Shown: positions 1 through 7,879, counted from the stretch's first letter. The stretch: DNA of 64,000 nucleotides from Kitasatospora sp. NBC_00458 (GCF_036013975.1 NZ_CP107904.1:3659001-3723000), one strand, 5' to 3'. Numbers and translations: made by a program. The notes: generated by a model from the sequence alone, not told the origin.

Positions 1-138
1 GTCGCTGGTCATGACGACGTCGGGATCGTCGGATTCACGGATGAGGCGAAACTCATCGGCGCCAAGAGCAAGTTCAATGCATGCGTTTCCCGTGTCCCCT
101 CCACTGAATGACGACTTCTGCCACAGGATCTTGGACAT
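1..138 (-). CDS. DUF397 domain protein (partial, runs off the left edge)
   Basis: Reading the minus strand from ATG at 138 gives MSKILWQKSSFSGG and then a run ending at VVMTSD, open to the window edge. The W-x-KSSFS-GG start, the NACIEL motif and the RESDDP motif are the hallmarks of DUF397, a family of roughly 60-80 residues. So 46 residues are present and the C-terminus lies outside the window. It starts 10 bases after the stop of the XRE/DUF5753 gene, with GAAAGG as a plausible ribosome-binding site. DUF397 proteins are the usual partners of DUF5753 regulators in WhiJ/AbaA-like loci, where they are thought to antagonise the DNA-binding protein. The pairing is seen; the antagonism is family knowledge. 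Confidence 0.88.
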   Translation of the reverse strand, partial: MSKILWQKSSFSGGDTGNACIELALGADEFRLIRESDDPDVVMTSD

Positions 139-148
139 CGCAGGCCTT

Positions 149-1033
149 TCAGGCTTGGAGCAGGTAGAGGAGGTGCTGAAGGATCCCCCACGAGTCACGC
201 GACGCCATACCGCGCCGAGGCTCGACCCCGTCGACGGCCGGCAGGGCCAACTCCTTCAGCTGCTCGAACTTCTTGCGGTAGGCCGCGATGATCTCGGGGT
301 CACCATAGTGCTCCGCCCGCCCGGGAGCATCCACGATGATGGATGACAGGTCACTACAACCCGGATCGCAGAGAAGGAACGACCCAGGACTTGGCGGCTT
401 CTTCGCCGCAGTGAACGGCATCACCTGAACCGTGACGTTCGGTCGCTCCGCCATATCCAGCAGGTGAAGCAGCTGGGCTCTCATCACCGCATCGCCCGGA
501 AATCGCATGCGCAGGGCAGCTTCGTGAATGATGAAGTGGAAGTCTCTGTCCTCTTCAAGAATACGCCGCCGGGCCATCCGGAACTGAACCGCTTCATCGA
601 CACCCCATGGCCCATCGACGATGGAATCCTCGTAGATCGCCTCTACGTATGCGGGCAGTTGGAGGATGCCAGGGATGTAGAGCGTTTCGTAGTTCGCCGT
701 CCTGATCGTTCGACCTTCAGTCTCGGCAAGGTCGAGCGAAAGAGCCGGGACCTTGCCCTTGAACTCCGTCCACCAGCCCTTGCCATCGCTGGAGCCGAGG
801 TCCTTCAGGATCTCGATGTAGGTCTCATCCGTGCACCCGTATGCGTCCAGGAGTGCTGTGAGTCGGGCGGGATCGAGCCCGGTGCGCGCGGCCTCGATGT
901 GGCTCAGCTGTGGCCCGCCCATACCGATGAAGGCGCCAGCGTCCTTGACCGCAAGTCCAGCAGCCTCACGCAGTCTCCTCAGCTCAGCGCCGAATCGCTT
1001 CTGCCGCTCGCTGATTTGAGTCCTGAGTGCCAA
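149..1033 (-). CDS. XRE-family regulator with DUF5753 domain (WhiJ/AbaA type)
   Basis: About 294 residues. An N-terminal helix-turn-helix (about residues 8-62; LRRLREAAGLAVKDAGAFIG, then LSHIEAARTG) is followed by a DUF5753 domain (about 95-275, with YIPGILQLPAYVEAI and an FHFIIHEAALR-like core). I prefer the TTG at 1033 because GGAAGGAAG lies just upstream; the ATG at 1087 would add 18 residues unlike the family. The next gene is a DUF397 protein, and the divergent neighbour is an HATPase, as in whiJ and abaA clusters of Streptomyces, which influence development and antibiotic production. DUF5753 is also described as Scr1-type. The target is unknown. Confidence 0.9.
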   Translation of the reverse strand: MALRTQISERQKRFGAELRRLREAAGLAVKDAGAFIGMGGPQLSHIEAARTGLDPARLTALLDAYGCTDETYIEILKDLGSSDGKGWWTEFKGKVPALSLDLAETEGRTIRTANYETLYIPGILQLPAYVEAIYEDSIVDGPWGVDEAVQFRMARRRILEEDRDFHFIIHEAALRMRFPGDAVMRAQLLHLLDMAERPNVTVQVMPFTAAKKPPSPGSFLLCDPGCSDLSSIIVDAPGRAEHYGDPEIIAAYRKKFEQLKELALPAVDGVEPRRGMASRDSWGILQHLLYLLQA

Positions 1034-1345
1034 GGATCTTCCTTCCGTGTCGGAGCAGTTTCCCGCTTCGAGAGCGCCCGGCGCCACTCACACGGGTGAG
1101 GCTACTCAACCTCGGGCTCCATCTTCGGCGATCGTGTTGCACGCGTGGAACCCATAGGCCTACTCTCAGTGTTGCACCGATCACACGACGGAGCGTCAGT
1201 AACGCCTGTTTCCAAGGCAGTAGGCGCCTTCTGCCCTTCGCACCGCAGAGCAGCCACGCGTGACCTCAACCAGTCCCGTCCTGGCCTGGCTCACGGCGAC
1301 GTCCCTCCGCCGTCCCGCTCTCCTCCCACCTCTCGGAGGTTCCCC
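1034..1345. promoter_or_regulatory. Divergent intergenic region of the WhiJ/AbaA-like locus
   Basis: This 312-base gap must hold the promoters of the XRE gene (minus strand) and the HATPase operon (plus strand). It contains an inverted repeat CTCAC-acgg-GTGAG at 1087-1100, about 54 bases upstream of the XRE TTG. The octamer TGTTGCAC occurs twice, within GTGTTGCAC near 1134-1142 and again near 1169-1177, with GATC on opposite flanks of the two copies. These are candidate binding sites for the XRE protein. No convincing gene is seen inside. Confidence 0.45.
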
Positions 1346-1711
1346 ATGCGTGCCTGCAACCCGCCCGACTGGTCCGCCGCCCGCAACGAACTGCGCGGAG
1401 CCCTCACCTCCTCCGGCTGGCACCCGGACACCATCCACGACGCCGAACTCGCCCTCCACGAGCTCTACTTCAACGCCTGGCGGCACGCCGACTGCCAGTC
1501 CCCCCTCGTCATCCTCGTCCTCCTCCCCCGCACCCTCCGGGTCTGCGTCTGCGACGACAGCCCCACCCTCCCCGAGCCCCGCATCTCCGCCGACCCCTAC
1601 GAGGTGTCCGGCCGCGGCCTCCACCTCGTCCGCTCCCTCACCCACCGCTTCGGCGCCGACCCCACCAAGAACGGCAAGGTCGTCTGGTACGAGCTGGACG
1701 CCGCCGCGTGA
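1346..1711 (+). CDS. HATPase_c-type ATP-binding protein (anti-sigma-like kinase fold)
   Basis: 121 residues. It is a single GHKL/HATPase domain of the RsbW type: an N-box ELALHELYFNAWRHA (Glu and Asn in place), a G1-like box VCDDSPTLP, and a G2 box GRGLHLV. ATG at 1346 is preceded by GGAGG at a 7-base spacing. Such stand-alone domains in Streptomyces act as anti-sigma or anti-anti-sigma partners, and AbaA-like loci carry one beside the XRE/DUF397 pair. It begins a four-gene coupled operon, its stop overlapping the next GTG by 4 bases. Whether it is an active kinase cannot be told from sequence. Confidence 0.88.
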   Translation: MRACNPPDWSAARNELRGALTSSGWHPDTIHDAELALHELYFNAWRHADCQSPLVILVLLPRTLRVCVCDDSPTLPEPRISADPYEVSGRGLHLVRSLTHRFGADPTKNGKVVWYELDAAA

Positions 1712-1959
1712 GCCGGAAGCCGATCGCCCCCGACGACCCCGTCATCCGCACCTACACCGACCCCGAGGTCACCGCACTCCTCCGCGAACTCCACGAAGCG
1801 GGCCGCCCGTTCGGCATCCAGTGGGGATCCGCCGCCACCCTCCCCGGCACCGTCGACGGCCGCATCCTCATCGACTTCGGCAACGCCCCCGTCGCCACCC
1901 TCCTCAACCTCCTCAACCTCCTCCGCGACACCGAGAGGCACCGCCCGTGGGAGTCCTGA
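1708..1959 (+). CDS. Hypothetical 83-residue protein of the HATPase operon
   Basis: GTG at 1708 overlaps the HATPase stop (GTGA), so translation is probably coupled. The 83-residue product is soluble-looking, with no signal peptide or membrane span; a central VDGRILIDFGNAP segment is followed by a leucine-rich helix (ATLLNLLNLLRDTE). I do not recognise a family. Small proteins of this kind often accompany AbaA-like ATPases. Confidence 0.72.
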   Translation: MSRKPIAPDDPVIRTYTDPEVTALLRELHEAGRPFGIQWGSAATLPGTVDGRILIDFGNAPVATLLNLLNLLRDTERHRPWES

Positions 1960-2186
1960 TCCCCTTCGTCACCGCGACCGTCCACACCGAGCGCACCACC
2001 GTCGCCCACGTCACCGTGGAATCCGCCCCCGACGCCGCCGTCCAGCTCCGCCTCGCCCCGGACCTCGACATCCACGCCGGCCCCGGCGAGCACCTCGCCA
2101 TCCCCCTCACCAACGACCAGGCGGAGGACCTCCTCCACGCCCTCGCCGCCCGCCTCGGCCACCGCATCCTGCGAATCCAGCAGTGA
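1947..2186 (+). CDS. Hypothetical 79-residue protein of the HATPase operon
   Basis: GTG at 1947 lies inside the end of the previous gene (13-base overlap), with GAGAGG as ribosome-binding site. The product has alternating beta-like stretches (VTATVHTERTTVAHVTVE, VQLRLAPDLDI) and a C-terminal helix (EDLLHALAARLGHRIL). No known domain is recognised. Coupling by overlap on both sides places it in the same polycistron as the HATPase. Confidence 0.72.
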   Translation: MGVLIPFVTATVHTERTTVAHVTVESAPDAAVQLRLAPDLDIHAGPGEHLAIPLTNDQAEDLLHALAARLGHRILRIQQ

Positions 2187-2356
2187 CGCCCGGCACCGCG
2201 GACCTCCTCATCGGCGCGGCCTTCGCCGTCCTCCTCGCCCTGGCGATCACCACCGTCGTCCTGGGCGTCATCACCGCCCTGAAGGTCCACGACGCCCCGA
2301 CCGCCGCCGCCACCGAGGACGACCGCCCCTCCGCCCGCGACCGCATACCGCACTGA
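2183..2356 (+). CDS. 57-residue single-span membrane protein (last gene of HATPase operon)
   Basis: GTG at 2183 overlaps the previous stop (GTGA). The 57-residue product, beginning MTPGTADLLIGA, has one clear membrane helix (about residues 8-33, rich in A, L, V, I) and a charged tail (TEDDRPSARDRIPH). It is shorter than usual gene-calling limits and could be missed. Conserved overlap, frame and G/C third positions support it. The topology suggests a small membrane anchor for the operon's soluble proteins, which is inference. Confidence 0.72.
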   Translation: MTPGTADLLIGAAFAVLLALAITTVVLGVITALKVHDAPTAAATEDDRPSARDRIPH

Positions 2357-2417
2357 ACCCGGCCCACCCGCCCGGCGGCTGCCGCCTCAGCCGCCGCCCA
2401 CCTCCCCGCACCTCCCC

Positions 2418-2450
2418 GCACGAAAAGTCGGCCCCGCCGACTTTTCGCGC
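2418..2450. terminator. Bidirectional terminator hairpin, copy 1 of a repeated arm
   Basis: The arms GCACGAAAAGTCG and CGACTTTTCGCGC flank the 7-base core gccccgc; the perfect stem CGAAAAGTCGGC/GCCGACTTTTCG spans 2421-2447. It sits between the convergent HATPase operon and the DHFR-like gene. A- and T-rich stretches in the arms allow termination in both directions. The same 13-base arms recur at 4923-4955. Confidence 0.8.
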
Positions 2451-2497
2451 AAGAGCCCCGGGCCGCCGCCCGTCAGCGGGGAGACCCCCGCCGCCCG

Positions 2498-3070
2498 TCA
2501 GCGGACGACGTCGAAGACGTTCTTCTGCAGCCCGTTGTCGTAGGCCTCGTACTCGACGAGCTTCAGCTTCTGCACGTCCTTGTCCGTCGTGCTGAACAGC
2601 CGCTTCCCCGCGCCGAGCAGCAGCGGGAAGACGAGCAGGTGGTAGCGGTCGATCAGGCCGGCGTCCGAGAGGGCCTGGTTCAGCGAGGCGCTGCCGTGGA
2701 CGATGATCGGCCCGCCCTCGGTCTCCTTCAGCGCGGCGACCTCGTCCAGGGAGCGCAGGATCGTCTGCTCACCCCAGTTCGACACCAGGTCCTTCTCGTC
2801 CAGAGTGGTGGAGACGACGTACTTCGGCATCACCTTGTACTCGGCGAAGTCCGCCATGTCCGGCCACACCGGACTGAACGCCTCGTAGCTGGTCCGGCCC
2901 AACAGCATCGCGGCCGCCTCCTGCTGCTCCCGGCCCTTGATCTCGAACGCCTCGGGCAGGAACTCGGTGTGCTTGAAGGTCCACCCGGAGTTCCGGTAGC
3001 CGGGCTCACCGCCCGGCGCCTCCACGACGCCGTCGAGCGAGATGAACGCGGTGCTGATCAGGGTGCGCAT
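2498..3070 (-). CDS. Dihydrofolate reductase-like (RibD C-terminal) protein
   Basis: 190 residues, with the DHFR/RibD_C fold: an N-terminal strand MRTLISTAFISLDGVV, the cofactor-loop motif AAMLLGRTSYEAF, GGPIIVHGSASLNQAL, and a C-terminal RYHLLVFPLLLGAGKRLF. This COG0262 family is common in actinobacteria as stand-alone putative NADPH-dependent reductases; substrates are generally unknown. ATG at 3070 has AAGGAAG 5 bases upstream. It stands alone, ending at the bidirectional terminator. Confidence 0.88.
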   Translation of the reverse strand: MRTLISTAFISLDGVVEAPGGEPGYRNSGWTFKHTEFLPEAFEIKGREQQEAAAMLLGRTSYEAFSPVWPDMADFAEYKVMPKYVVSTTLDEKDLVSNWGEQTILRSLDEVAALKETEGGPIIVHGSASLNQALSDAGLIDRYHLLVFPLLLGAGKRLFSTTDKDVQKLKLVEYEAYDNGLQKNVFDVVR

Positions 3071-3254
3071 CAGGACTTCCTTGGTATCTCGTGTCCGATT
3101 TCCCAGCAGACTAGGCCCGCGCGCGCTTCGACCACCCGTGCGGCCCCGGCGCGCCGACCCGTGATCTATGACTGCCGGTCACGGAGGAACTCATCGGCCC
3201 TCGCGAAATCCGACACGCATTGCATCCTTGCCACGCCTTCACCCCCTCGCGCCC

Positions 3255-3728
3255 TCACACGGACGCGACGGCCGCCCCGGGCGCGGCCGGGCCGCGGAAC
3301 GACTGCGCCCGGCTCAGCACCAGACTGGTGGTCGTGCTCCCGAACTGGGCCAGCTCGTCGACGACTTCCTCCAGATGCGCCATCGACCTGGTCGCCACCT
3401 TCATGACGTAGCAGTCGTCCCCGGTGGTGCGCAGGCACTCCAGGATCTCCGGGCGCTCCCCGATCAGCCGGCGCAGCGGCTCGTGCCGCGTCCCCGGCCC
3501 CGGGTACTTCAGCCGGACCACCGCCAGCACCGGGTACCCGGCCCGATCCAGGTCCACCTCGGCCCGGTAGCCCGTGATCACCCCCGCCGTCTCCAGTCGC
3601 CGCACCCGCTCCGTCGTGGCCGACGCGCTCAGGTTGACCCGCCGCGCCAGCTCCGTGAACGCGACCCGGCCGTCCCGCTGAAGTTCCGTCAGGATCGCCC
3701 AGTCCGTTGCATCAAGACTCTCGGTCAT
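3255..3728 (-). CDS. Lrp/AsnC-family transcriptional regulator
   Basis: 157 residues. The N-terminal AsnC winged helix (about 4-60; LDATDWAILTELQRDGR, ELARRVNLSASATTERVRRL) is followed by a RAM/effector domain (about 70-145) with CLRTTGDDCYVMKVATRS. Such regulators usually control an adjacent amino-acid gene, often divergent. Here the divergent side (3729-5085) holds only degraded-looking sequence, so its target is probably lost or distant. The start follows GAGGGG at unusually short spacing. Confidence 0.92.
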   Translation of the reverse strand: MTESLDATDWAILTELQRDGRVAFTELARRVNLSASATTERVRRLETAGVITGYRAEVDLDRAGYPVLAVVRLKYPGPGTRHEPLRRLIGERPEILECLRTTGDDCYVMKVATRSMAHLEEVVDELAQFGSTTTSLVLSRAQSFRGPAAPGAAVASV

Positions 3729-4583
3729 CCCCTCAGATTACCGGCGTTTCCACGGCTGAACCGCCCCTGAACAGGCAGGAACCCCTTCAACGGGACCCGC
3801 CTGCCTCCCTAGGCTGAACGGCATGAAGACCGGATCCAAGACCCGCCGCCCCGACTCCGACAGCTCCTGTCGGAGGACGCCGCCCACTCCCGTACCGGCC
3901 GCCGCGACCGCCCGCCCGAAGGCCCGGCCGACTGCCGCGACCGATGACGACACCGCGTGGTCCTGCACACCCCGACGCCCGGCGGCGCCTCACAGGACGC
4001 CCCGACCGGGGCGCCGGAGCCGGAGCTGACGCCCGCGCACCGGGCGCCTGCGGGCGCCCGCCGAGGGCGGCCTCCCGTCACGCGGGGTAGCGAGGGGACA
4101 CCTTCGGGGAGGTCGGCGGGGACGGAACCGTCCCCTGCCTCCCCGGGTCGGCGGCGGCCGGGGAAAGGCGATCCACTCGTCGCGCGATTCGGGGAGCACG
4201 GCGGTGGCCCGGGGGGGAGAGCCTCGCCGCCCCGGAGGATCCGGACGACGGCGTCGCCGCGCTCGACCTCGCGGCCGATCCGCTGCGAACCCGAACCCGC
4301 CCACGACGGTGCGCCGGTGGACGCCGTCGTCCGGCTCCCGTACGCCGTGTGCTCACCCGGCGGCGGCGCACTGATCGCGCTCAGGCCCTGTCGGGCGGGT
4401 GACGGACGCATTGCCCGTCCCGCCCACCCTGCTGTCCGGGCGACGACGCTCGCCTTCGAGCGCTCCCGGGCCTGGCATAAGCGCGGCCCCGGTCAGCCGC
4501 CGCACGTCCTCGGCATGCCTTGCCGGGACCGGACCTCTGCAGGCCCGGCCGATCCCCGACCCGGCTCCGAGCAGGAGGACTTC
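3729..4583. other. Gene-poor, degraded-looking region
   Basis: Open frames cross this stretch on both strands because of the high GC content, but none has a convincing protein composition; all are Arg/Pro/Ala-rich. On the minus strand around 4200-4300 a fragment REVERGDAVVRILRGGEA continues, after a shift in a 7-G run near 4211-4217, as ATAVLPESRDEWIAF. That pattern would fit a decayed Phd/YefM-type antitoxin, but this is weak. No complete gene is supported. Confidence 0.5.
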
Positions 4584-4846
4584 ATCACCGCAGAACCGGT
4601 ACGACGGATCGTTTCCGTCGCCTCGGGCCTCGCACTCGCCCCGGCCGCGAGCGCAACCGTGCGGAACTGCTTCCGCTACCTCCTGGAGAACAAGCCGGGC
4701 GCCGACACCCGGATCGTGGACGACGCCTGCCTGATCGGCACGGCCGGGGCCAGGCTGCCTCCCACCAGCGTCACCACCTCCTGCGGGAGGGCTACGTCCC
4801 CGCCGCCCTCGCCGGAAACGCCTGTCGCCGCGCCGCGCCGGAGTAG
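4584..4846 (+). pseudogene. Decayed small secreted protein gene
   Basis: AGGAGG is followed at normal spacing by ATC (4584) instead of ATG. The frame then reads a signal-peptide-like segment (VRRIVSVASGLALAPAASA) and NCFRYLLENKPGADTRIVDDAC. Near 4755-4785 the sensible reading moves to another frame, HLLREGYVPAALAGNACRRAAPE, ending in TAG at 4844-4846. The two Cys-containing halves look like repeats of one small secreted Streptomyces protein. So start codon and frame are both damaged; a sequencing indel could explain part of this. Confidence 0.5.
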
Positions 4847-4922
4847 CGCCGACACCTGAGCCCCGGACCGGCCCTCTCCGCTGCGGCCGGGCGCAGGCAA
4901 GGGGCGAGAAGCGAGAGGCGCT

Positions 4923-4955
4923 GCACGAAAAGTCGACGGGCTCGACTTTTCGCGC
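4923..4955. terminator. Hairpin terminator, copy 2 of the repeated arm
   Basis: Arms GCACGAAAAGTCG and CGACTTTTCGCGC are identical to copy 1 at 2418-2450, with a different 7-base core (acgggct). The stem CGAAAAGTCGA/TCGACTTTTCG spans 4926-4952. It lies after the decayed secreted-protein gene and 130 bases before the MerR gene. Confidence 0.75.
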
Positions 4956-5085
4956 GGACCACCCGGCTCCGGCGCCCCGGCCCGCCGGAACCGGGCGGCG
5001 GCGGCAGCAGCCGACCGCCCGCCCGCCGAGCGGCCCGCCGTCACCGGCTTGCCCCTCCCCCAGGGGCAGAGAGCAGAGTGGCCCC

Positions 5086-5946
5086 GTGCACGAGGACTTG
5101 ATCTCCATCGGGGAGCTGGCCGCCCTGACCAGGCTCAGCCCCAAGGCCCTGCGCCTCTACGGGGAGCGCGGGCTGCTGACACCCGCCCTGGTCGACCCGC
5201 GGACGGGGTTCCGCCGCTACGCCCTCACCCAGGTCGAGCGGGCCCGGCGCATCGCGCTGCTGCGTGCCGTCGGCATGCCGCTCGCCCGGATCGCGGAGCT
5301 GCTGGACGCGGGCGGCGCGGACAGCCACCCGGACGACGAGGGCACCCCCGTACAGGTGCGCCTGCTCGACGCCTACTGGCGGGAGCAGGAGTCCGCGCAC
5401 ACGGCCCGCCGGGAGGCGGTGGGCTACGCCCGAGCGGTTCTGAGCGGAAGGCCCCTGACCATGTACCGGATTGACGAACGCGAAGTGCCCGCACAGAAGG
5501 TGCTGTACACCCGGCGCCACGTGACCGCCGCCGATCTGGCCGGATTCCTGGGCGAGGCGAGTGAGCTGCTCCTCGCCCATCTGCGGCAGACCGACGCCTG
5601 CCTCTCCGGGCCGATCTTCAGCATCTTCCACGGCCACGTCAGCGAGGAGTCCGACGGCCCGGTCGAGGTCTGCGCGCCGACGATGAACACGGTCGAACCG
5701 GCGGAGCGGATCGGGGTGCGCATCGAGCCCGCGTGCCGGGAGGCCTACACGCGCCTGACGAAGGAGCACAAGGACTTCGCGACCATGACGGCGATCCACG
5801 ACGCCGTCGGCGCCTGGGTCGGCGAGCACGGGTACGTGCGCAGCGGCCCCAACCGGGAGGTCTACTACCCGAACTGGGCCACCGCCGCCCCGGACGAGCA
5901 CGTCGCGGACGTCGCCGTGCCGTTCCACCCGCGCTCCGGCGGGTAG
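5086..5946 (+). CDS. MerR-family regulator with GyrI-like effector domain
   Basis: 286 residues. The MerR helix-turn-helix (about 5-75; ISIGELAALTRLSPKALRLYGERGLL, then FRRYALTQVERARRI) leads to a linker helix and a C-terminal GyrI/AraC-effector-like domain (about 125-280; ending EVYYPNW). This BmrR-like layout senses bulky hydrophobic ligands and often controls multidrug exporters. No exporter lies beside it. GTG at 5086 is the only sensible start; its ribosome-binding site is weak. Confidence 0.88.
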   Translation: MHEDLISIGELAALTRLSPKALRLYGERGLLTPALVDPRTGFRRYALTQVERARRIALLRAVGMPLARIAELLDAGGADSHPDDEGTPVQVRLLDAYWREQESAHTARREAVGYARAVLSGRPLTMYRIDEREVPAQKVLYTRRHVTAADLAGFLGEASELLLAHLRQTDACLSGPIFSIFHGHVSEESDGPVEVCAPTMNTVEPAERIGVRIEPACREAYTRLTKEHKDFATMTAIHDAVGAWVGEHGYVRSGPNREVYYPNWATAAPDEHVADVAVPFHPRSGG

Positions 5947-6043
5947 GCACTCCCGAACACCCGGCACCCGGCACCCGACACCCGGCACCGAACGCCGGGC
6001 ATCAGGCCCCGGGCCGCGATCGGACGGGACGGCCGCATCCGCC
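5947..6043. repeat. Short C-rich imperfect repeats
   Basis: Directly after the MerR stop, ACCCGGCACCCGGCACCCG-type units (period about 7-15 bases) run from about 5958 to 6000. It is one of several GC-rich minisatellites between genes in this window. No gene or clear terminator is seen. Confidence 0.5.
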
Positions 6044-6475
6044 CTACGGCGCCCCGTGGACCCGCGCCAGCAGGGTCATCAACTGCCGCTGCTCGTCCGG
6101 GTTCAGCGGCGCCAGCAGCTCCTCGTTCGCCGCCTCCGCCAGGGCCGCGCAGCGGGCGAGCACCGCGACGCCCTCCGGGGTCACCGTGACGGCGTTCTTC
6201 CGCTTGTCGGCCGGGTCCGGGGCGCGCAGGACGTAGCCCGCGCCCTGGAGGTGGTTGAGGATGCCGACCATGTCCTTGGGGTCGACGGCGAGCAGGCGGC
6301 CCAACTCGGCCTGGGCCACCGGGCCGTACTCGGCGGTGGCGGCCAGCACCGCGTGCGGCATCAGCTTCAGCCCCTCCGCGGCGATCGCATCGGCGACCAG
6401 GCCCCGGCCGCGCGCCGCGACGCGGCCCACGAGCCAGCTCGGCAGTGACTGGATGTGCTGGAGGGGCGTGGTCAT
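6044..6475 (-). CDS. MarR-family transcriptional regulator
   Basis: 143 residues with the MarR winged helix: AQAELGRLLAVDPKDMVGILNHLQGAGYV is the recognition region, and RAPDPADKRKNAVTVTPEGVAVL is the wing, including the conserved D-x-R-like turn. It is divergent from a quinone oxidoreductase gene, and two inverted repeats lie in the shared promoter. This suggests that it represses both itself and the reductase, released by an electrophile or phenolic ligand. Confidence 0.92.
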   Translation of the reverse strand: MTTPLQHIQSLPSWLVGRVAARGRGLVADAIAAEGLKLMPHAVLAATAEYGPVAQAELGRLLAVDPKDMVGILNHLQGAGYVLRAPDPADKRKNAVTVTPEGVAVLARCAALAEAANEELLAPLNPDEQRQLMTLLARVHGAP

Positions 6476-6497
6476 GCTTCCAGCCTACTCGGATTTT

Positions 6498-6544
6498 CAT
6501 TGGACTTCCCAATGACCTTCGGCATATCGTTGGGGTACCCAATG
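6498..6544. promoter_or_regulatory. Two tandem candidate MarR operators
   Basis: CATTGG-acttc-CCAATG (6498-6514) and CGTTGG-ggtac-CCAATG (6528-6544) are two 17-bp palindromes with centres 30 bp apart, about three helical turns. They fill the MarR/oxidoreductase intergenic region and end 27 bases before the oxidoreductase GTG. Same-face, tandem sites of this size are typical of MarR autoregulation. Confidence 0.75.
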
Positions 6545-6571
6545 AATCCGAACCCGTATCCGGGAGGTCCT

Positions 6572-7495
6572 GTGCTGCGCATCCGCCATGAGGTCAACGG
6601 CGGCCCCGAGGTGCTGTTCGCCGAGGAGGCCGCCGTGCCCGCCCCCGGCGCCCGCGAGCTCCTGGTACGCGTCGAGGCGATCGGCGTCACCCTGCCCACC
6701 GTCCGCAAGGTCCGCGAGGGCGGCGGACCGGTCTCCTTCGGCGGCGAGATCGCCGGGAGGGTCACCGCCACCGGGCCCGGCGTCACCGCCTACGCCGTCG
6801 GCGACCGCGTCACCGGGCTCTGCTTCACCGACGCCTACGCCGAGTACGCCGTCCTGAACACGGCGACGGCCTCCCGGATCCCCGACGGCGCCACCGCCGT
6901 GGAGGCCGTCGCCCTGGTCCGCAGCGGACTGGTCGCGCGCGGCGCCCACGGGGCGGCGCGCGTGGAACCCGGCGAGTCCGTCCTGGTCACGGCAGCCGCC
7001 AGCGGCGTCGGCAGCCTCGCCCTCCAGTACGCGCGGGCCGGCGGGGCGGGGCGCGTCGTCGCCGCCGTCAGCAGCGACGCCAAGGCCGACTTCGTCCGCT
7101 CGCTCGGCGCCGACGAGGTGATCCGCTACGACGACGCCGACTGGGGCGGCCCCTACGACGTGATCCTCGACGGCGTCGGCGGCGACCTGCTCGGCCCCGC
7201 CGTCCGCGCGCTCGCCACCGGCGGCCGGCTGGTCGCCTACAGCTCCGGCGGCGGCACCGTCGAGGCGTACGAACTCCTGCTCCGCGGCGCCTCGATGATC
7301 GGGTTCCAGATGCGCGCCGTCGCCCTCGGCAAGCCCGACCTCTACGCCCGCTGGCTCCGCGAACTCTGGCAGCTCCGCGACGCCGGCACCCTGCGCCCGG
7401 CCGTCCACGCCGAGATCCCCCTCGCCGAAGCCGCCCGCGCCCACGCCCTCATCGAGCAGCGCCGCAACCTCGGCAAGGTCGTCCTGGTCCCGTAG
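6572..7495 (+). CDS. Zinc-independent MDR/quinone oxidoreductase
   Basis: 307 residues. It has the medium-chain dehydrogenase fold: an N-terminal GroES-like domain (RELLVRVEAIGVTLPTV, then GGEIAGRVTATGPGV) and a Rossmann domain with the AASGVGSLALQYA nucleotide motif. A DVILDGVGGD segment and an LGKVVLVP C-terminus follow. The catalytic zinc ligands of alcohol dehydrogenases are absent, as in NADPH:quinone reductases. GTG at 6572 is chosen because GGGAGG precedes it and an earlier ATG (6542) lies inside the second operator. It is a likely target of the divergent MarR. Confidence 0.9.
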   Translation: MLRIRHEVNGGPEVLFAEEAAVPAPGARELLVRVEAIGVTLPTVRKVREGGGPVSFGGEIAGRVTATGPGVTAYAVGDRVTGLCFTDAYAEYAVLNTATASRIPDGATAVEAVALVRSGLVARGAHGAARVEPGESVLVTAAASGVGSLALQYARAGGAGRVVAAVSSDAKADFVRSLGADEVIRYDDADWGGPYDVILDGVGGDLLGPAVRALATGGRLVAYSSGGGTVEAYELLLRGASMIGFQMRAVALGKPDLYARWLRELWQLRDAGTLRPAVHAEIPLAEAARAHALIEQRRNLGKVVLVP

Positions 7496-7879
7496 CCGGA
7501 GCCCGGGTGACACCGTCACCACCGGATCCCCCGGAGGCGGCATGAGGCAGGGCGCCACCGGACCGCCCGCCCGGGCGCAGCACCCCCGCGGCCGACGTCC
7601 CGCGCCCCACGTCCCGCGCCCCACGTCCCGCGCCCCACGTCCCGCGCACCGACACGTCCGCCGTGAGTTCCAGGCGCCCTTGATGACCGCCGACACGGTC
7701 CCCCCCCCGGAGACGCCACACGGTGCACGACGGCGGATGCGGCGCCCTTCCCGAAGGAGGACGCCGCGCGTCCGCACGACTGCCCGGAAGCCGGAGGTGC
7801 TCGGCGGTGTCCGGGAGTTCGCACGCTGCGCGGGAAGTCGGACCGGTCGGCCCCGCACTCCCCCGGGGAGCTGCCGCAG
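7496..7879. other. Intergenic region between convergent genes, no gene seen
   Basis: Apart from the tandem repeat at 7595-7650, the stretch has no supported coding frame and no strong hairpin that I can see. Both neighbours end here (plus strand from the left, minus strand from the right). Confidence 0.5.
7595..7650. repeat. 14-bp tandem repeat, four units
   Basis: ACGTCCCGCGCCCC occurs three times exactly, and a fourth time with one change (ACGTCCCGCGCACC), head to tail. No coding function is evident. The copy number may vary between strains by slippage. Confidence 0.85.

Noticed and set aside
4078..4411. Minus-strand Phd/YefM-like antitoxin remnant
   Set aside because: Only a short fragment fits, and it requires a frame change in a G run; the resemblance is too weak for a gene call.
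7595..7650. Tandem repeats as a CRISPR array
   Set aside because: Units are head to tail without spacers, and no cas genes are present.
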